From contig NZ_CP040174.1 of the NCBI RefSeq assembly GCF_007858535.1, positions 3,286,001-3,350,000 of the forward strand: 64,000 bases of DNA, read 5' to 3'. Shown here piece after piece: positions 54,435-63,513 of this stretch. The translations under genes and the position numbers were made by a program. Position 1 is the first letter of the stretch; every line of letters begins with the position of its first letter. The notes below the pieces were generated by a model, which saw only the letters and a program-made list of their open reading frames with translations, was not told where the DNA came from and ran no database searches. This stretch comes from Arthrobacter sp. UKPF54-2 (GTDB taxonomy: Bacteria; Actinomycetota; Actinomycetes; Actinomycetales; Micrococcaceae).

Positions 54435-55543
54435 TACTGGAGTACCCGCCATCCACGGTCGTTGAGGGCTTCGATGAGCAGCTCGTGCTTGTTGGGCAGC
54501 ACGGAGAGTTCCACCATGCCGACATTCTGTCCCGAGGAGTGGTCCAGGCGGAGGTCCTCGAGGTTGACGCCGATCTCGCCGATCTCGGTGAGGAGCTTGG
54601 CGATCTGGCCGGGCGTGTCGTCCACCAGGACGGTCAGCCAGGAGTACGCCTGCGGCGGCCCGCCGTGCTTGCCCGGGATCCGGGACTGGCCGGCGTTGCC
54701 TTCGCTGATCAGCTGGGCGAGGTCCAGCCGGGCACCCGGCGCCGTCGGATCCTCCAGGGTGCCGATCAGCCGGTTCAGGTCCTCGCGGACGCCGTGCAGG
54801 ATGTCCACGACCTTGTCCGCGTTGGCGCCGAGGATCTGCACCCAGAGTGTGGGGTCGCTCGCGGCGATTCTGGTCACGTCCCGCAGGCCGTTGCCGGCCA
54901 GTGAGAGGGCGTGCAGCGGGGTTCCCTGCAGCCGGCTGGCCACGAGGGAGGACATCACCTGCGGCAGGTGCGAGACCAGCGCCACGGCTTCGTCGTGTTC
55001 CTCGGCGCCGAATTCGGAGACGACGGCGCCCAGGTCCCCGGCCAGCGCGCGGGCAGCCTGCAGCGCCTCGGGCCGGGTTTCCGGCGTCGGGCAGATCACC
55101 CACGGCATCGAGGTGAACAGCTCGCCGCGGGCGGCGACCGGGCCGGACTTCTCCCGGCCCGCCATCGGGTGTGTGCCGACGTAGCGGCCCAGGTCGGCGC
55201 CACGGGACCGCAGCTCCGCCAGGATGGACGCCTTGACGCTGGCGATGTCCACCACGACGGCCTCGGGGTAGTCCGCGAGGGCGCCGGCGACGACGTCGGC
55301 GGTCACGTCCGGTGGCGCGGCGACCACCACGAGTTCCGGCGCCTCGCCGTCAAGGCGCGCCAAGGGCAGGCCGGCGCCGATGTCGACGGCGACGGCCTGG
55401 TTGGTCGGCGAGGGGTCGGAGAGGTAGACGGCGACTCCGCGGCCGCGGAGACCCAGCCCGATGCTGGTGCCCAGCAGTCCGGTCCCCACAACCACCACCG
55501 GGCCGTTGAGGTGGCCGCGGCCGTGGGTGCGAAAGGCGGACAT
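54434..55543 (-). CDS. tyrA: Prephenate dehydrogenase with C-terminal ACT domain
   Basis: Oxidative decarboxylation of prephenate in tyrosine synthesis. NAD-binding VVVVGTGLLGTSIGLGLRGRG (about residues 16-36); the TyrA core has GTHPMAGREKSGP and HDEAVALVSHLPQVMSS. The ACT regulatory domain (about 298-369, LTVLVDDTPGQIAKLLTEIGEIGVNLEDLRLDH) points to feedback control by an amino acid. 369 aa. It lies between the pseudouridine synthase gene (2-base gap) and cmk, a position where M. tuberculosis (Rv1711-Rv1712) has no such gene. Confidence 0.95.
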   Translation of the reverse strand: MSAFRTHGRGHLNGPVVVVGTGLLGTSIGLGLRGRGVAVYLSDPSPTNQAVAVDIGAGLPLARLDGEAPELVVVAAPPDVTADVVAGALADYPEAVVVDIASVKASILAELRSRGADLGRYVGTHPMAGREKSGPVAARGELFTSMPWVICPTPETRPEALQAARALAGDLGAVVSEFGAEEHDEAVALVSHLPQVMSSLVASRLQGTPLHALSLAGNGLRDVTRIAASDPTLWVQILGANADKVVDILHGVREDLNRLIGTLEDPTAPGARLDLAQLISEGNAGQSRIPGKHGGPPQAYSWLTVLVDDTPGQIAKLLTEIGEIGVNLEDLRLDHSSGQNVGMVELSVLPNKHELLIEALNDRGWRVLQ

Positions 55544-55545
55544 GC

Positions 55546-56733
55546 CTACAGCCCCACGGATGCCAGCAGGTGGCCGACTTCCTGCTTGCCGAGGTTGCGG
55601 ATGCTGCCCTGGCGCTGGTCGCCCAGGCCGATGGGGCCGACCTTGACGCGGACGAGCCGCAGTACCGGGAACCCGACGGCGTCGAAGAGGCGCCGGACAA
55701 TGCGGTTCTTGCCCGAGTGCAGCACAACCTCGATCAGCACGTGGCCCGGGGTCGAGTCGACGAGCTTGAAGGAGTCCACGGAGGCGATGCCGTCTTCGAG
55801 TTCGATACCGGCCTTGAGCTGCGCGCCGACGCCCTGAGGGAACGGGCCGCGGACCTGCACGAGGTAGGTCTTGGGCACTTCGTAGGACGGGTGCGTCAGG
55901 CGGTTGGCGAGCTCGCCGTCGTTGGTCAGCAGGAGCAGTCCCTCGGTGGCGACGTCGAGCCGGCCGACGTGGAAAAGGCGTTCGCCGTGGTGGTTGCGGA
56001 CGAAGTCGCTGATGCACGGGCGGCCGTCCGGATCCTCCATGGTGGAGACAACGCCCTTGGGCTTGTTGAAGACCATGTAGACCATGTTCTCGTCCAGCTG
56101 GATGCGCAGGCCGTCCACATGGATCACGGCGGTCTTGGGGTCGACGCGCACGCCGAGCTCCGTCACGACCTGGCCGTCGACCTCGACGCGGCCCTCGGCG
56201 ATCATTTCCTCGCAGACGCGCCGCGAGGCGACGCCGGCCGAGGCCATGACCTTCTGCAGGCGGACGCCGTCGGCGTCGTGCAGTTCGGACTGCGGCACGG
56301 GACCGCGCGGTCCGCGCTTGCGGGCAGGCTTGCGGACGGGGCCCAGGTTCTGGCCGAAGCGTTCGCCACCGAACGCGCTGGAGCCGGTGGCCTTGGCCGC
56401 CCCCGCGCCGATGCGCGGCTTGGGCTTGAGCGCCCCCGGGGTGCCGGGAGCCTTGCCGGCGCCGGGCTTGCGGGCCGCAGGCTTCCGTGCCGGCTTCGCG
56501 CCGGCCTTCCGGTCAGCCTGCTCGGGGGCTCCGCCGCCCGGGTTCAGGTCCGGGTCAACAAATGCCTCTTCGCGCGGCTTGGGGCGCTTGAACGGGCGGT
56601 CGCCGCCGCCCTTGGAGAAGTCGCGCTGGCCGCGGCCGGCGCCGCCCGCACCCTGGGTGCGCGCTGATTGGTGTCCGGCGCTGGTGCGTCCCGAACTGTT
56701 ACGTGGTGAACCCTGGCGTCCCGCCTGTGTCAT
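55546..56733 (-). CDS. RluB/RsuA-family pseudouridine synthase with long basic N-terminus
   Basis: rRNA pseudouridine synthase. The S4 domain (VRLQKVMASAGVASRRVCEEMIAEGRVEVDG) begins near residue 155, and the catalytic motif GRLDVATEGLLLLTNDGEL holds Asp260. The first about 150 residues are basic, Gly/Pro/Ala/Lys-rich and apparently disordered, including repeated KPARK/AARKP words; they may add RNA binding. 395 aa against about 240-260 for the core family. Operon gene with scpB upstream and tyrA downstream. Confidence 0.93.
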   Translation of the reverse strand: MTQAGRQGSPRNSSGRTSAGHQSARTQGAGGAGRGQRDFSKGGGDRPFKRPKPREEAFVDPDLNPGGGAPEQADRKAGAKPARKPAARKPGAGKAPGTPGALKPKPRIGAGAAKATGSSAFGGERFGQNLGPVRKPARKRGPRGPVPQSELHDADGVRLQKVMASAGVASRRVCEEMIAEGRVEVDGQVVTELGVRVDPKTAVIHVDGLRIQLDENMVYMVFNKPKGVVSTMEDPDGRPCISDFVRNHHGERLFHVGRLDVATEGLLLLTNDGELANRLTHPSYEVPKTYLVQVRGPFPQGVGAQLKAGIELEDGIASVDSFKLVDSTPGHVLIEVVLHSGKNRIVRRLFDAVGFPVLRLVRVKVGPIGLGDQRQGSIRNLGKQEVGHLLASVGL

Positions 56734-56842
56734 GACCCGTCCTTCGTTTGGTGGCCCGCGACGGCTGCCTCACGGCAGTCCCCCACCGGCCGGGCAAATG
56801 GTTCTGCCCTGGTGGATACTCTTACGCAGGCAGCATTCCTGC

Positions 56843-57526
56843 CTACATTCTTCCTGCGTCGTAGAACTCCGCTATGCCTTCAAGCCCTGGAAGATGGGGT
56901 GAAAGCTGAGGCAACTCAGCCACCGAGCCGATTCCCATGCGTTCGAGGAAATACGACGTTGTGCGGTACAGGATGGCCCCGGATTCGGGATCGTTTCCCG
57001 AGTCTTCGATCAGGCCGCGCTGGGTCAGCGTCCGCACCACGGAGTCAACATTGACTCCTCGAATCGCAGAGACCCGGGCCCGGGAGACGGGCTGGCGGTA
57101 GGCGATGACGGCGAGCGTTTCGAGCGCCGCCTGTGTCAGCCTGGCACTTTGCCCTTCCAGCACGAAGCCGCCTACGACGTCGGCAAACTCCGCGCGGGAA
57201 TAGATCCGCCAGCCTCCGGCAATATTCCGCAATTCAAAACCCCGGGGGGCGGCACTGAATCCAGCAGTATTTGACGACGTGCTGGCCTCATCCGCATCCG
57301 GGGCATTACCAGTATAGCCGTTATACTCCCGTTGCAGGTCCCCGAGCAGCCCCTCGACGACGTCGACCGTCAGGTTCAGCCCGGCGGCCAGCTCGGTGGC
57401 CGTGGCCGGCTCGTCGATGACCATCAGCACCGCTTCGAGGGCCGCGCGGGCGCCCCCGGGCAGCGCTGCCAGGTCCGGAACCCCGGGCCCTCCGGCGTCG
57501 GCGGGAAGGTTTGGCGCGTCGCTCAA
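56843..57526 (-). CDS. scpB: Segregation and condensation protein B
   Basis: Winged-helix subunit of the SMC-ScpAB condensin. RAALEAVLMVIDEPATATELAAGLNL opens the first winged helix, and LTQAALETLAVIAYRQPVSRARVSAIRGVNVDSVVRTL is the second, with the characteristic YRQPVSR. 227 aa. ATG overlaps scpA (ATGA). Confidence 0.95.
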   Translation of the reverse strand: MSDAPNLPADAGGPGVPDLAALPGGARAALEAVLMVIDEPATATELAAGLNLTVDVVEGLLGDLQREYNGYTGNAPDADEASTSSNTAGFSAAPRGFELRNIAGGWRIYSRAEFADVVGGFVLEGQSARLTQAALETLAVIAYRQPVSRARVSAIRGVNVDSVVRTLTQRGLIEDSGNDPESGAILYRTTSYFLERMGIGSVAELPQLSPHLPGLEGIAEFYDAGRM

Positions 57527-58374
57527 GGCTGCTCCTCGTATTCTTCACTCAGGTTCTCGCTGCTCCAGTCCGCGTCGTCGGCGGTCCAGTGCACGGACAA
57601 TTCGCCGAGCGGAAGCAGCTGGTCGAAGGCCACCGCCTTGTCCCGGAACATCTCCAGCAGGGCAAGGAACCGCGCCACCACCACGAGGGTGGATTCTGCA
57701 TCGGCGATCAGGGACCGGAAGGTGAGCGGCTTACCGAGCCGCAGCCGCAGCCGCAGCCCGAGGATTTCCGCCTGTTCCTTCACGCTGACCGGCGTGCCGT
57801 GCAGGTGGGCGAGGCCAACCTCGGTGGGGGCCGCTTCCTTGGGTTTCAGGGCCTTCTCGGCAAGGGCGGCGAACTCCGCCGGGCTGTGCTTCCAGACGAG
57901 TTCGGGCAGCAGCGCGGCGAAGTGGCCTTCCAGGGCGACCTGCCGCGGGTAGCGCCGGGCCTCCAGCTCCAGGGTCGCGCCGAGGAGTCCGGCGACCTGT
58001 TTGAAGGCCTTGTACTGCAGCAGCCGGGCGAAGAGCAGGTCGCGGGCCTCGAGCAGGGCAATGTCCTCGTCGTCCTCGACTTCGCCGGCGGGCAGCAGCC
58101 TGGCGGCTTTGAGGTCCAGCAGGGTCGCCGCGATCACCAGGAACTCGCTGGCTTCATCCAGCGCCCAGTCCTCCCCCAGCCGCTGCAGCCCTTTGATGTA
58201 TTTGATGAACTCGTCGGTGACCGTGGCCAGCGCCACCTCGGTGATGTCGAGCTGGTGCTTGGAGATCAGTCCCAGCAGGAGGTCGAACGGGCCGGTGAAG
58301 TTCTCCAGCCGCACCTCAAAGCCCGGTTTCTTTCCGGACGGCGGCAGTTCGGCCGTCGGGGCTGTTGCTGCCAC
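57523..58374 (-). CDS. scpA: Segregation and condensation protein A
   Basis: Kleisin bridging the SMC heads. The N-terminal FEVRLENFTGPFDLLLGLISKHQLDITEVALATVTDEFIKYI is the ScpA signature; the C-terminal winged helix near 215-260 (LTFRSLIADAESTLVVVARFLALLEM) binds the SMC cap. 283 aa, normal. 8 bases from the parA upstream. Confidence 0.95.
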   Translation of the reverse strand: MAATAPTAELPPSGKKPGFEVRLENFTGPFDLLLGLISKHQLDITEVALATVTDEFIKYIKGLQRLGEDWALDEASEFLVIAATLLDLKAARLLPAGEVEDDEDIALLEARDLLFARLLQYKAFKQVAGLLGATLELEARRYPRQVALEGHFAALLPELVWKHSPAEFAALAEKALKPKEAAPTEVGLAHLHGTPVSVKEQAEILGLRLRLRLGKPLTFRSLIADAESTLVVVARFLALLEMFRDKAVAFDQLLPLGELSVHWTADDADWSSENLSEEYEEQP

Positions 58375-58382
58375 GGCCGTGG

Positions 58383-59282
58383 TTAGGGTGCGCCGCCGCG
58401 CGAGATCAGCTCTTTGGCCAGGCGGCGGTAGGCGTCGGCTCCGGCATGGTTGCCGGCGTAGCTGGTAATCGGCTCGGCGGCGACGGTGGCGTCGGCGAAC
58501 TTGATGGAGCGCTTGATGACGGTTTCGAAGACCTTGTCGCCGAAGGCTTCCACCAGCCGGGCGATGACTTCGCGGCCGTGCAGGGTGCGGGCGTCGTACA
58601 TGGTGGCGAGCACGCCGTCGACCTGCAGGCGCGGGTTCAGCCGGTCCTGGACCTTGTCGATCGTCTCGACCAGCAGCGCCACCGCGCGCAGCGCGAAGAA
58701 CTCGCAGATCAGCGGGATGATGACGCCGTGTGCCGCGGTCAGCGCGTTGACCGTGAGCAGGCCCAGGGAGGGCTGGCAGTCGATCAGGACAACGTCGTAG
58801 TCGTCTTCGACCTTCTTCAGCGCCCGGTCCAGGACCTGTTCGCGGGCAACCTCGTTGACCAGCTGGACCTCCGCGGCGGAGAGGTCGATGTTGGCCGGCA
58901 GCAGGTGCACGTTTTCGACGCCGGTCTTCTGGATGGCGTCGCGGATGTCGACTTTCCGGTCCATCAGGACGTTGTAGACCGTCAGGTCCAGTTCGTGCGG
59001 GTTGGTGCCGAGGCCGGCGGAGAGCGCGCCCTGCGGATCGAAGTCGACCAGGAGCACCCGGCGGCCGTATTCGGCCAGCGCCGCGGCGAGGTTGATCGTG
59101 GACGTCGTCTTGCCCACGCCGCCCTTCTGGTTGACCATGGCGATGACCCGGGCCGGGCCGTGGGAGGACAGCGGCGCGGGCTCCGGGAAGTCGCGGTGGG
59201 GGCGCCCGGTGGGGCCCATGACGGCGTCTTCCAGGTCGAGTTCGGTGCCTTCCAGAGTGGCTGAACCCTGTTCGCTGCTCAC
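58383..59282 (-). CDS. ParA-family ATPase of the scpAB operon
   Basis: Deviant Walker A ATPase: MVNQKGGVGKTTSTINLAAALAEYG (Walker A at about residues 53-60), VLLVDFDPQGALS, VVLIDCQPSLGLLTVNAL. Start at GTG 59282 (VSSEQGSATLEG), about 299 aa; an in-frame GTG at 59294 is an alternative. The open frame to 59501 is not supported. Position before scpA-scpB matches Rv1708. No parB is nearby, so it is distinct from the origin-proximal ParAB system; a role with condensin loading or chromosome organisation is inferred from context. Confidence 0.93.
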   Translation of the reverse strand: MSSEQGSATLEGTELDLEDAVMGPTGRPHRDFPEPAPLSSHGPARVIAMVNQKGGVGKTTSTINLAAALAEYGRRVLLVDFDPQGALSAGLGTNPHELDLTVYNVLMDRKVDIRDAIQKTGVENVHLLPANIDLSAAEVQLVNEVAREQVLDRALKKVEDDYDVVLIDCQPSLGLLTVNALTAAHGVIIPLICEFFALRAVALLVETIDKVQDRLNPRLQVDGVLATMYDARTLHGREVIARLVEAFGDKVFETVIKRSIKFADATVAAEPITSYAGNHAGADAYRRLAKELISRGGAP

Positions 59283-59499
59283 GTATCTATCCACACTTTC
59301 GATGACGGTGATTTTCCTGCCGGACCCGGCCGGCCCGGCGCTGCCTGCTGAGGCTGGCTCCGCCCGGCACGGATCGTTATTCCTCCCAAGGTTACAGCCC
59401 CCGACACGGTATTCGACGGACCTTGACAACCGCCGACCGGCGCGTCTGACCCTCTGGTAGAAGTCGAGGGTTGTGCTCCGGCGGATCCCGGAGACACGC

Positions 59500-59538
59500 A
59501 AAACCGCCCGGACGCGGGTGGCGCGTCCGGGCGGTTTC
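59500..59538 (-). terminator. Terminator after dctA
   Basis: AAACCGCCCGGACGC and GCGTCCGGGCGGTTT pair over 15 bp; TTTTGCG follows on the minus strand. It lies about 30 bases past the dctA stop. Confidence 0.9.
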
Positions 59539-59568
59539 GGTGTGCTGTGAAAGCGGTTCTGCCGGCGC

Positions 59569-60936
59569 CTAGGCGTTGGCGGGGACCGGCTGCGCGTGCT
59601 GGGCAGCCGGTGCAGCCGCGGGCTGCTCGGCTGCGTGGCCGGCGATCATGGTCTGCTCGTCGAACGGAGCGGCGCCGGAGAGGACCCGCTCGACCTGGCC
59701 GCCGTCGATCTCCTTGATCCAGGTGCCGATCAGAACGGTCGCCACGGCGTTGCCGGTGAAGTTGGTCAGCGCACGTGCCTCGGACATAAAGCGGTCGATG
59801 CCGACGATCATGCCGACGCCGCCGAGCAGTTCCGGACGGTGGGCCTGCAGGCCGGCCGCCAGGGTGGCCAGGCCGGCGCCGGTGACACCGGCGGCGCCCT
59901 TGGAGGCGATGATCATAAAGATCAGCAGCGAGATCTGGGCGCCGAGGTCCAGCGGGGTGCCCATGGCGTTGGCGACGAACAGGGAGGCCATGGTCAGGTA
60001 GATGGCCGTGCCGTCCAGGTTGAAGGAGTAGCCGGTGGGGACGGTGACGCCGACGACCGGCTTGGAGACACCGAGGTGCTCCATCTTCGCGATCAGGCGC
60101 GGCAGCGCCGCTTCGGAGGAGGAGGTGGAGAAGATCAGCAGGTATTCGCGGCCGAGGTACTTCATCAGGCGGAAGATGTTGACGCCGGAGACGACCTGGA
60201 GCAGGCCGCCGAGGATTACCACGATGAAGACCGCGCAGGTGATGTAGAACGCGATCATCAGGGTGGCCATGCTGATGATGGCCTGGACGCCGGTGGCACC
60301 GACGACGGCGGCGATTGCGCCGAAGGCGCCGAGCGGAGCGAGCCACATGACCATGATGAGGATGCGGAACACGAGGGCCTGGCCGTGGCCGATGGCCTTC
60401 AGGATCGGGGTGCCCTGCGGGCCCATCTTCTGCAGCGCGAAGCCGACCAGGATGGCGGCGAGCAGGGTGGGCAGCACGGGGATGTCGCCGGGGATGATGC
60501 CGAGCAGGAAGTCGACGGTGCTGTCCGTCGCGGCCTTCTTGTTCGGATCGTACGGGGCGAGCTTGAGGCCCTCACCCGGGTGGATCAGGTTGCCGACGAC
60601 GAGGCCGATGGCCAGGGCGAACGTCGACATCACAATGAAGTAGCCGAGGGCCAAGCCGCCGACCTTGCCCACCGTGGCGGCCTTGGCGATGGAGCCGATG
60701 CCGAGCACGATGGTGCAGAAAATGACGGGGGCGATCATCATCTTGATCAGCTTGATGAAGCCGTCGCCGAGGGGCTTGAGGGACTTGCCGACCTCCGGGA
60801 ACATCAGGCCGACGAGGGCACCGAGGACGACGGCGGCAATGACCGCGATGTAAAGGTAGTGGGACTTGTCCAGACCCTTGCGCTGCTTGACCGTCGCCGC
60901 GGCCGGTGCCGCTGACTCTCCTCGTTGAGAGGCCAT
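59569..60936 (-). CDS. dctA: C4-dicarboxylate:cation symporter DctA
   Basis: Dicarboxylate/amino acid:cation symporter (DAACS) family, 455 aa. It opens HYLYIAVIAAVVLGALVGLMFPEVG, with FIKLIKMMIAPVIFCTIVLGI in TM2, the serine-rich hairpin IFSTSSSEAALPRLI, and the TM7 motif YSFNLDGTAIYLTMASLFVANAMG. It also has the TM8 region (GAAGVTGAGLATLAA) and the substrate-binding end RALTNFTGNAVATVLIGTW. ATG at 60936 is chosen because AAGGAG is 6 bases before it. Divergent from a DcuS-like kinase, so uptake of succinate, fumarate or malate under its control is likely. Confidence 0.95.
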   Translation of the reverse strand: MASQRGESAAPAAATVKQRKGLDKSHYLYIAVIAAVVLGALVGLMFPEVGKSLKPLGDGFIKLIKMMIAPVIFCTIVLGIGSIAKAATVGKVGGLALGYFIVMSTFALAIGLVVGNLIHPGEGLKLAPYDPNKKAATDSTVDFLLGIIPGDIPVLPTLLAAILVGFALQKMGPQGTPILKAIGHGQALVFRILIMVMWLAPLGAFGAIAAVVGATGVQAIISMATLMIAFYITCAVFIVVILGGLLQVVSGVNIFRLMKYLGREYLLIFSTSSSEAALPRLIAKMEHLGVSKPVVGVTVPTGYSFNLDGTAIYLTMASLFVANAMGTPLDLGAQISLLIFMIIASKGAAGVTGAGLATLAAGLQAHRPELLGGVGMIVGIDRFMSEARALTNFTGNAVATVLIGTWIKEIDGGQVERVLSGAAPFDEQTMIAGHAAEQPAAAPAAQHAQPVPANA

Positions 60937-60978
60937 GGTGTTCTCCTTGGATAGGCTGGACATTGATGCGGCCTGGGG

Positions 60979-61038
60979 CGCGCATCACGTCCGTTCTGCG
61001 TGTTCCTCCATCATTGGCGATGAAGTGACGCGCATCAC
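60979..61038. promoter_or_regulatory. Direct repeats between dctA and its two-component system
   Basis: CGCGCATCAC occurs at 60979-60988 and again at 61029-61038, exactly 50 bp apart (about five helical turns), in the divergent gap. The second copy is within the near-palindrome GTGACGCGCATCAC. Candidate binding sites for the response regulator at 62794. Confidence 0.5.
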
Positions 61039-61070
61039 CGTTGCGTTCATATTGGTCATGGAAGGTGCAG

Positions 61071-62801
61071 TTGATCCATCACTGGAGCATCGCCCGCAGG
61101 CTGTTCGTGGCGCACCTGCTGTTTATGCTGGCCCTGACTGCCGTCGTCGGCACGGCGACGTTTGTGGATGCCCGCGACCACGCCTACGAGGAGGCAGGCC
61201 GGCGGATGGCCGGGATCGCCACCGCGGTGGCGGACAACCCCCTGGTCCTGCAGGCGGCGGCCTCCCCCGACCCCTCCGCGCGGCTCCAGCCCTACGCGCT
61301 GCAGGTGATGCGGGACGCCCATGCGGACTTCATTACGATCATGGCGCCGGACCGGACCCGGTGGACCCATCCCCGCGACGAGGAACTCGGCAAGCCGTAC
61401 ATCGGCTCGATCGACGCCGCCCTGAAGGGCGAGGTCTTCACCGAGATCATGGCCGGGACACTGGGTCCCTCGGTGCGCACCATCGCCCCGGTCAAGGACG
61501 CCGACGGCACGGTCCGGGCCCTGGTGGCGGCGGGTGTGACGGTGGGGACGGTGGATGTCGCGTTTTCCGGCCGGCTGCCTGCCCTGCTGGCGATCGCTGT
61601 TGCCCTGCTGGCGGGCGGATCGGTGGCGTCCTGGCTGCTGGGCCGGTACCTCCGCCGGGTGACCCGCGGCTGGGGCCCGGAGCAGCTCGCGCAGCTGTTC
61701 GCCTATTACGAATCGGTGCTGCATTCGGTCCGCGAGGGGGTGATCCTCATCGATCCCCGGGGCAAGGTGGTGATGTACAACGACCAGGCGGCCGCGCTGC
61801 TCGGGGTGCCGCCCCGCGCAGTCGACGGCGGGGCGGTCGACGGCGGGGCCCCGGCCGGCCGTGGCGCGGGGGCACCGTCGCTGGCCGAACTGCCGCTCGC
61901 CCCCAGCCTCAAAGAGCTCTTCGAGTCCGGCCGGACGGCCCAGGACGAAATCCACCTCACCGGCGAGCGCGTCCTGGTGGTCAACCAGGGCCCGGCGGTG
62001 GGTCCGCCCGCCCCCGCATCCCGCCAGCGCCAAACGACAGGCCCGGTCTACGGCACTGTCGCCACCATCCGGGACCGCACTGAAATCGAGTCCCTGGGCA
62101 GTGAACTGGAAACCATGCGCACGCTCTCGGACGCACTGCGTGCCCAGACCCACGAGCACGCCAACCGGTTGCACACGATGGTGTCCCTGATGGAGCTCGG
62201 CCGCGGCGCCGAGGCCCTCGATTTTGCCACCAAGGACCTGGAGCTGAGCCAGCGGTTGACCGACGACCTGGTCAGCTCCCTCGAGGAGCCCGTGCTCGGC
62301 GCACTGGTGATGGGCAAGGCGGCTGAGGCGCACGAACGCGGCGTCGAACTGATCCTGACCACCGGAGGTTCCACGGCGGTGACCGGGCTGGCCGTCCAGG
62401 ACCTGGTGGCCATCCTGGGCAACCTGCTGGACAACGCGATCGACGCCGCCGCCGAGGCTCCACCGCCGCGTCTGGTTGAGCTCTCAGTCGTCTCGGAGGG
62501 CGGCGCCCTGCAGATCTCGGTGGAGGACAGCGGTCCCGGCATCGACCCGGACGCGGTGGAGGACGTCTTCCGGCACGGTTTCAGCACCAAGGCCCCGGGG
62601 CCGTTCGGGCGCGGGCTGGGCCTGGCACTGGTCCGCCAGGCCGTGCAGCGGCTGGGCGGTAGCATGAGCATCACCAGCCCGGCCGGGGCACTGTTCCGCG
62701 TCACGCTGCCGACCGCGCCGGCCCCCGCAGGCTCCGCAGAGGAACCCGCCGATGCTCCAAAGATGAACCCGCCGGGACAGCGAAGGAACAGCAATGAGTG
62801 A
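61071..62801 (+). CDS. DcuS/CitA-type sensor histidine kinase
   Basis: Membrane sensor, probably for C4-dicarboxylates or citrate. TM1 (about residues 10-30), an extracytoplasmic PAS-type sensor (about 35-165), TM2 (about 168-192, ALLAIAVALLAGGSVASWLLG), a cytoplasmic PAS (about 205-330), the phospho-His region RAQTHEHANRLH (His about 361), and an ATPase domain with GNLLDNAIDAA, DSGPGIDPD and GRGLGLALVRQAV. TTG at 61071 has GGAAGG 5 bases upstream; GTG 61065 or TTG 61041 are alternatives. It overlaps the regulator gene by 8 bases. Confidence 0.92.
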   Translation: MIHHWSIARRLFVAHLLFMLALTAVVGTATFVDARDHAYEEAGRRMAGIATAVADNPLVLQAAASPDPSARLQPYALQVMRDAHADFITIMAPDRTRWTHPRDEELGKPYIGSIDAALKGEVFTEIMAGTLGPSVRTIAPVKDADGTVRALVAAGVTVGTVDVAFSGRLPALLAIAVALLAGGSVASWLLGRYLRRVTRGWGPEQLAQLFAYYESVLHSVREGVILIDPRGKVVMYNDQAAALLGVPPRAVDGGAVDGGAPAGRGAGAPSLAELPLAPSLKELFESGRTAQDEIHLTGERVLVVNQGPAVGPPAPASRQRQTTGPVYGTVATIRDRTEIESLGSELETMRTLSDALRAQTHEHANRLHTMVSLMELGRGAEALDFATKDLELSQRLTDDLVSSLEEPVLGALVMGKAAEAHERGVELILTTGGSTAVTGLAVQDLVAILGNLLDNAIDAAAEAPPPRLVELSVVSEGGALQISVEDSGPGIDPDAVEDVFRHGFSTKAPGPFGRGLGLALVRQAVQRLGGSMSITSPAGALFRVTLPTAPAPAGSAEEPADAPKMNPPGQRRNSNE

Positions 62802-63513
62802 CATCCGCGTACTGGTCGTCGAGGACGAGCCGATTGCCGCGGCGGCCCATGCGGCCTACATCGGCCGGCTGGACGGCTTCACCCTGGCCGGCTCCGCCCC
62901 GGACGGGCAGTCCGCCCTGCGCCTGATGACGGAGCTGTCGGCCGCCGGCCAGCCCGTGGAGCTGGTCCTGCTGGACATGAACCTGCCGGACCTGCACGGC
63001 CTGGACATCGCCCGCCGGATGCGCGCCTCCGGCCTGTTCGCCGACATCATTGCCATCACCGCCGTACGCGAACTGAACATCGTCCGCAGCGCCGTCGCGA
63101 CCGGCGTCGTGCAGTACCTGATCAAACCGTTCACCTACGCCACGTTCGCGGACAAACTGCGCAGCTACCGGCAGTTCCGTGAGCAGCTGGCTTCCCCGGG
63201 GCCGGGCGGCGCCGGGGCGGGCGCGTCCCAGAGCGACGTGGACCAGGCGTTCGCGAGCCTGCGGGCGCCCTCGGAATTGCCGCTGCCCAAGGGCCTCTCC
63301 GGGTCCACTCTGGAGTCCGTACAGGACTTCATGAAGCTGCAGTCCGGGGCGGTGTCCGCTAGCGAGGTGATGGAGGCGCTGGGCATGTCCCGCGTGACCG
63401 CGCGCCGGTACCTCGAATACCTCGCCGACGCCGGCAGTGTGTCCCGCACCGCCCGCTACGGCGCGCCCGGCCGGCCGGAAAACGAATACCGCTGGAGCCG
63501 GTCCGGGTCCTAG
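62794..63513 (+). CDS. DcuR/CitB-type response regulator
   Basis: 239 aa. Receiver domain with VLVVEDEPIAA, phospho-acceptor Asp61 in VLLDMNLPDLHG and the conserved Lys in YLIKPFTYATF. The C-terminal helix-turn-helix is LQSGAVSASEVMEALGMSRVTARRYLEYLADAGSVSR. Partner of the preceding kinase; the likely target is the dctA promoter with its CGCGCATCAC repeats. Confidence 0.94.
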   Translation: MSDIRVLVVEDEPIAAAAHAAYIGRLDGFTLAGSAPDGQSALRLMTELSAAGQPVELVLLDMNLPDLHGLDIARRMRASGLFADIIAITAVRELNIVRSAVATGVVQYLIKPFTYATFADKLRSYRQFREQLASPGPGGAGAGASQSDVDQAFASLRAPSELPLPKGLSGSTLESVQDFMKLQSGAVSASEVMEALGMSRVTARRYLEYLADAGSVSRTARYGAPGRPENEYRWSRSGS

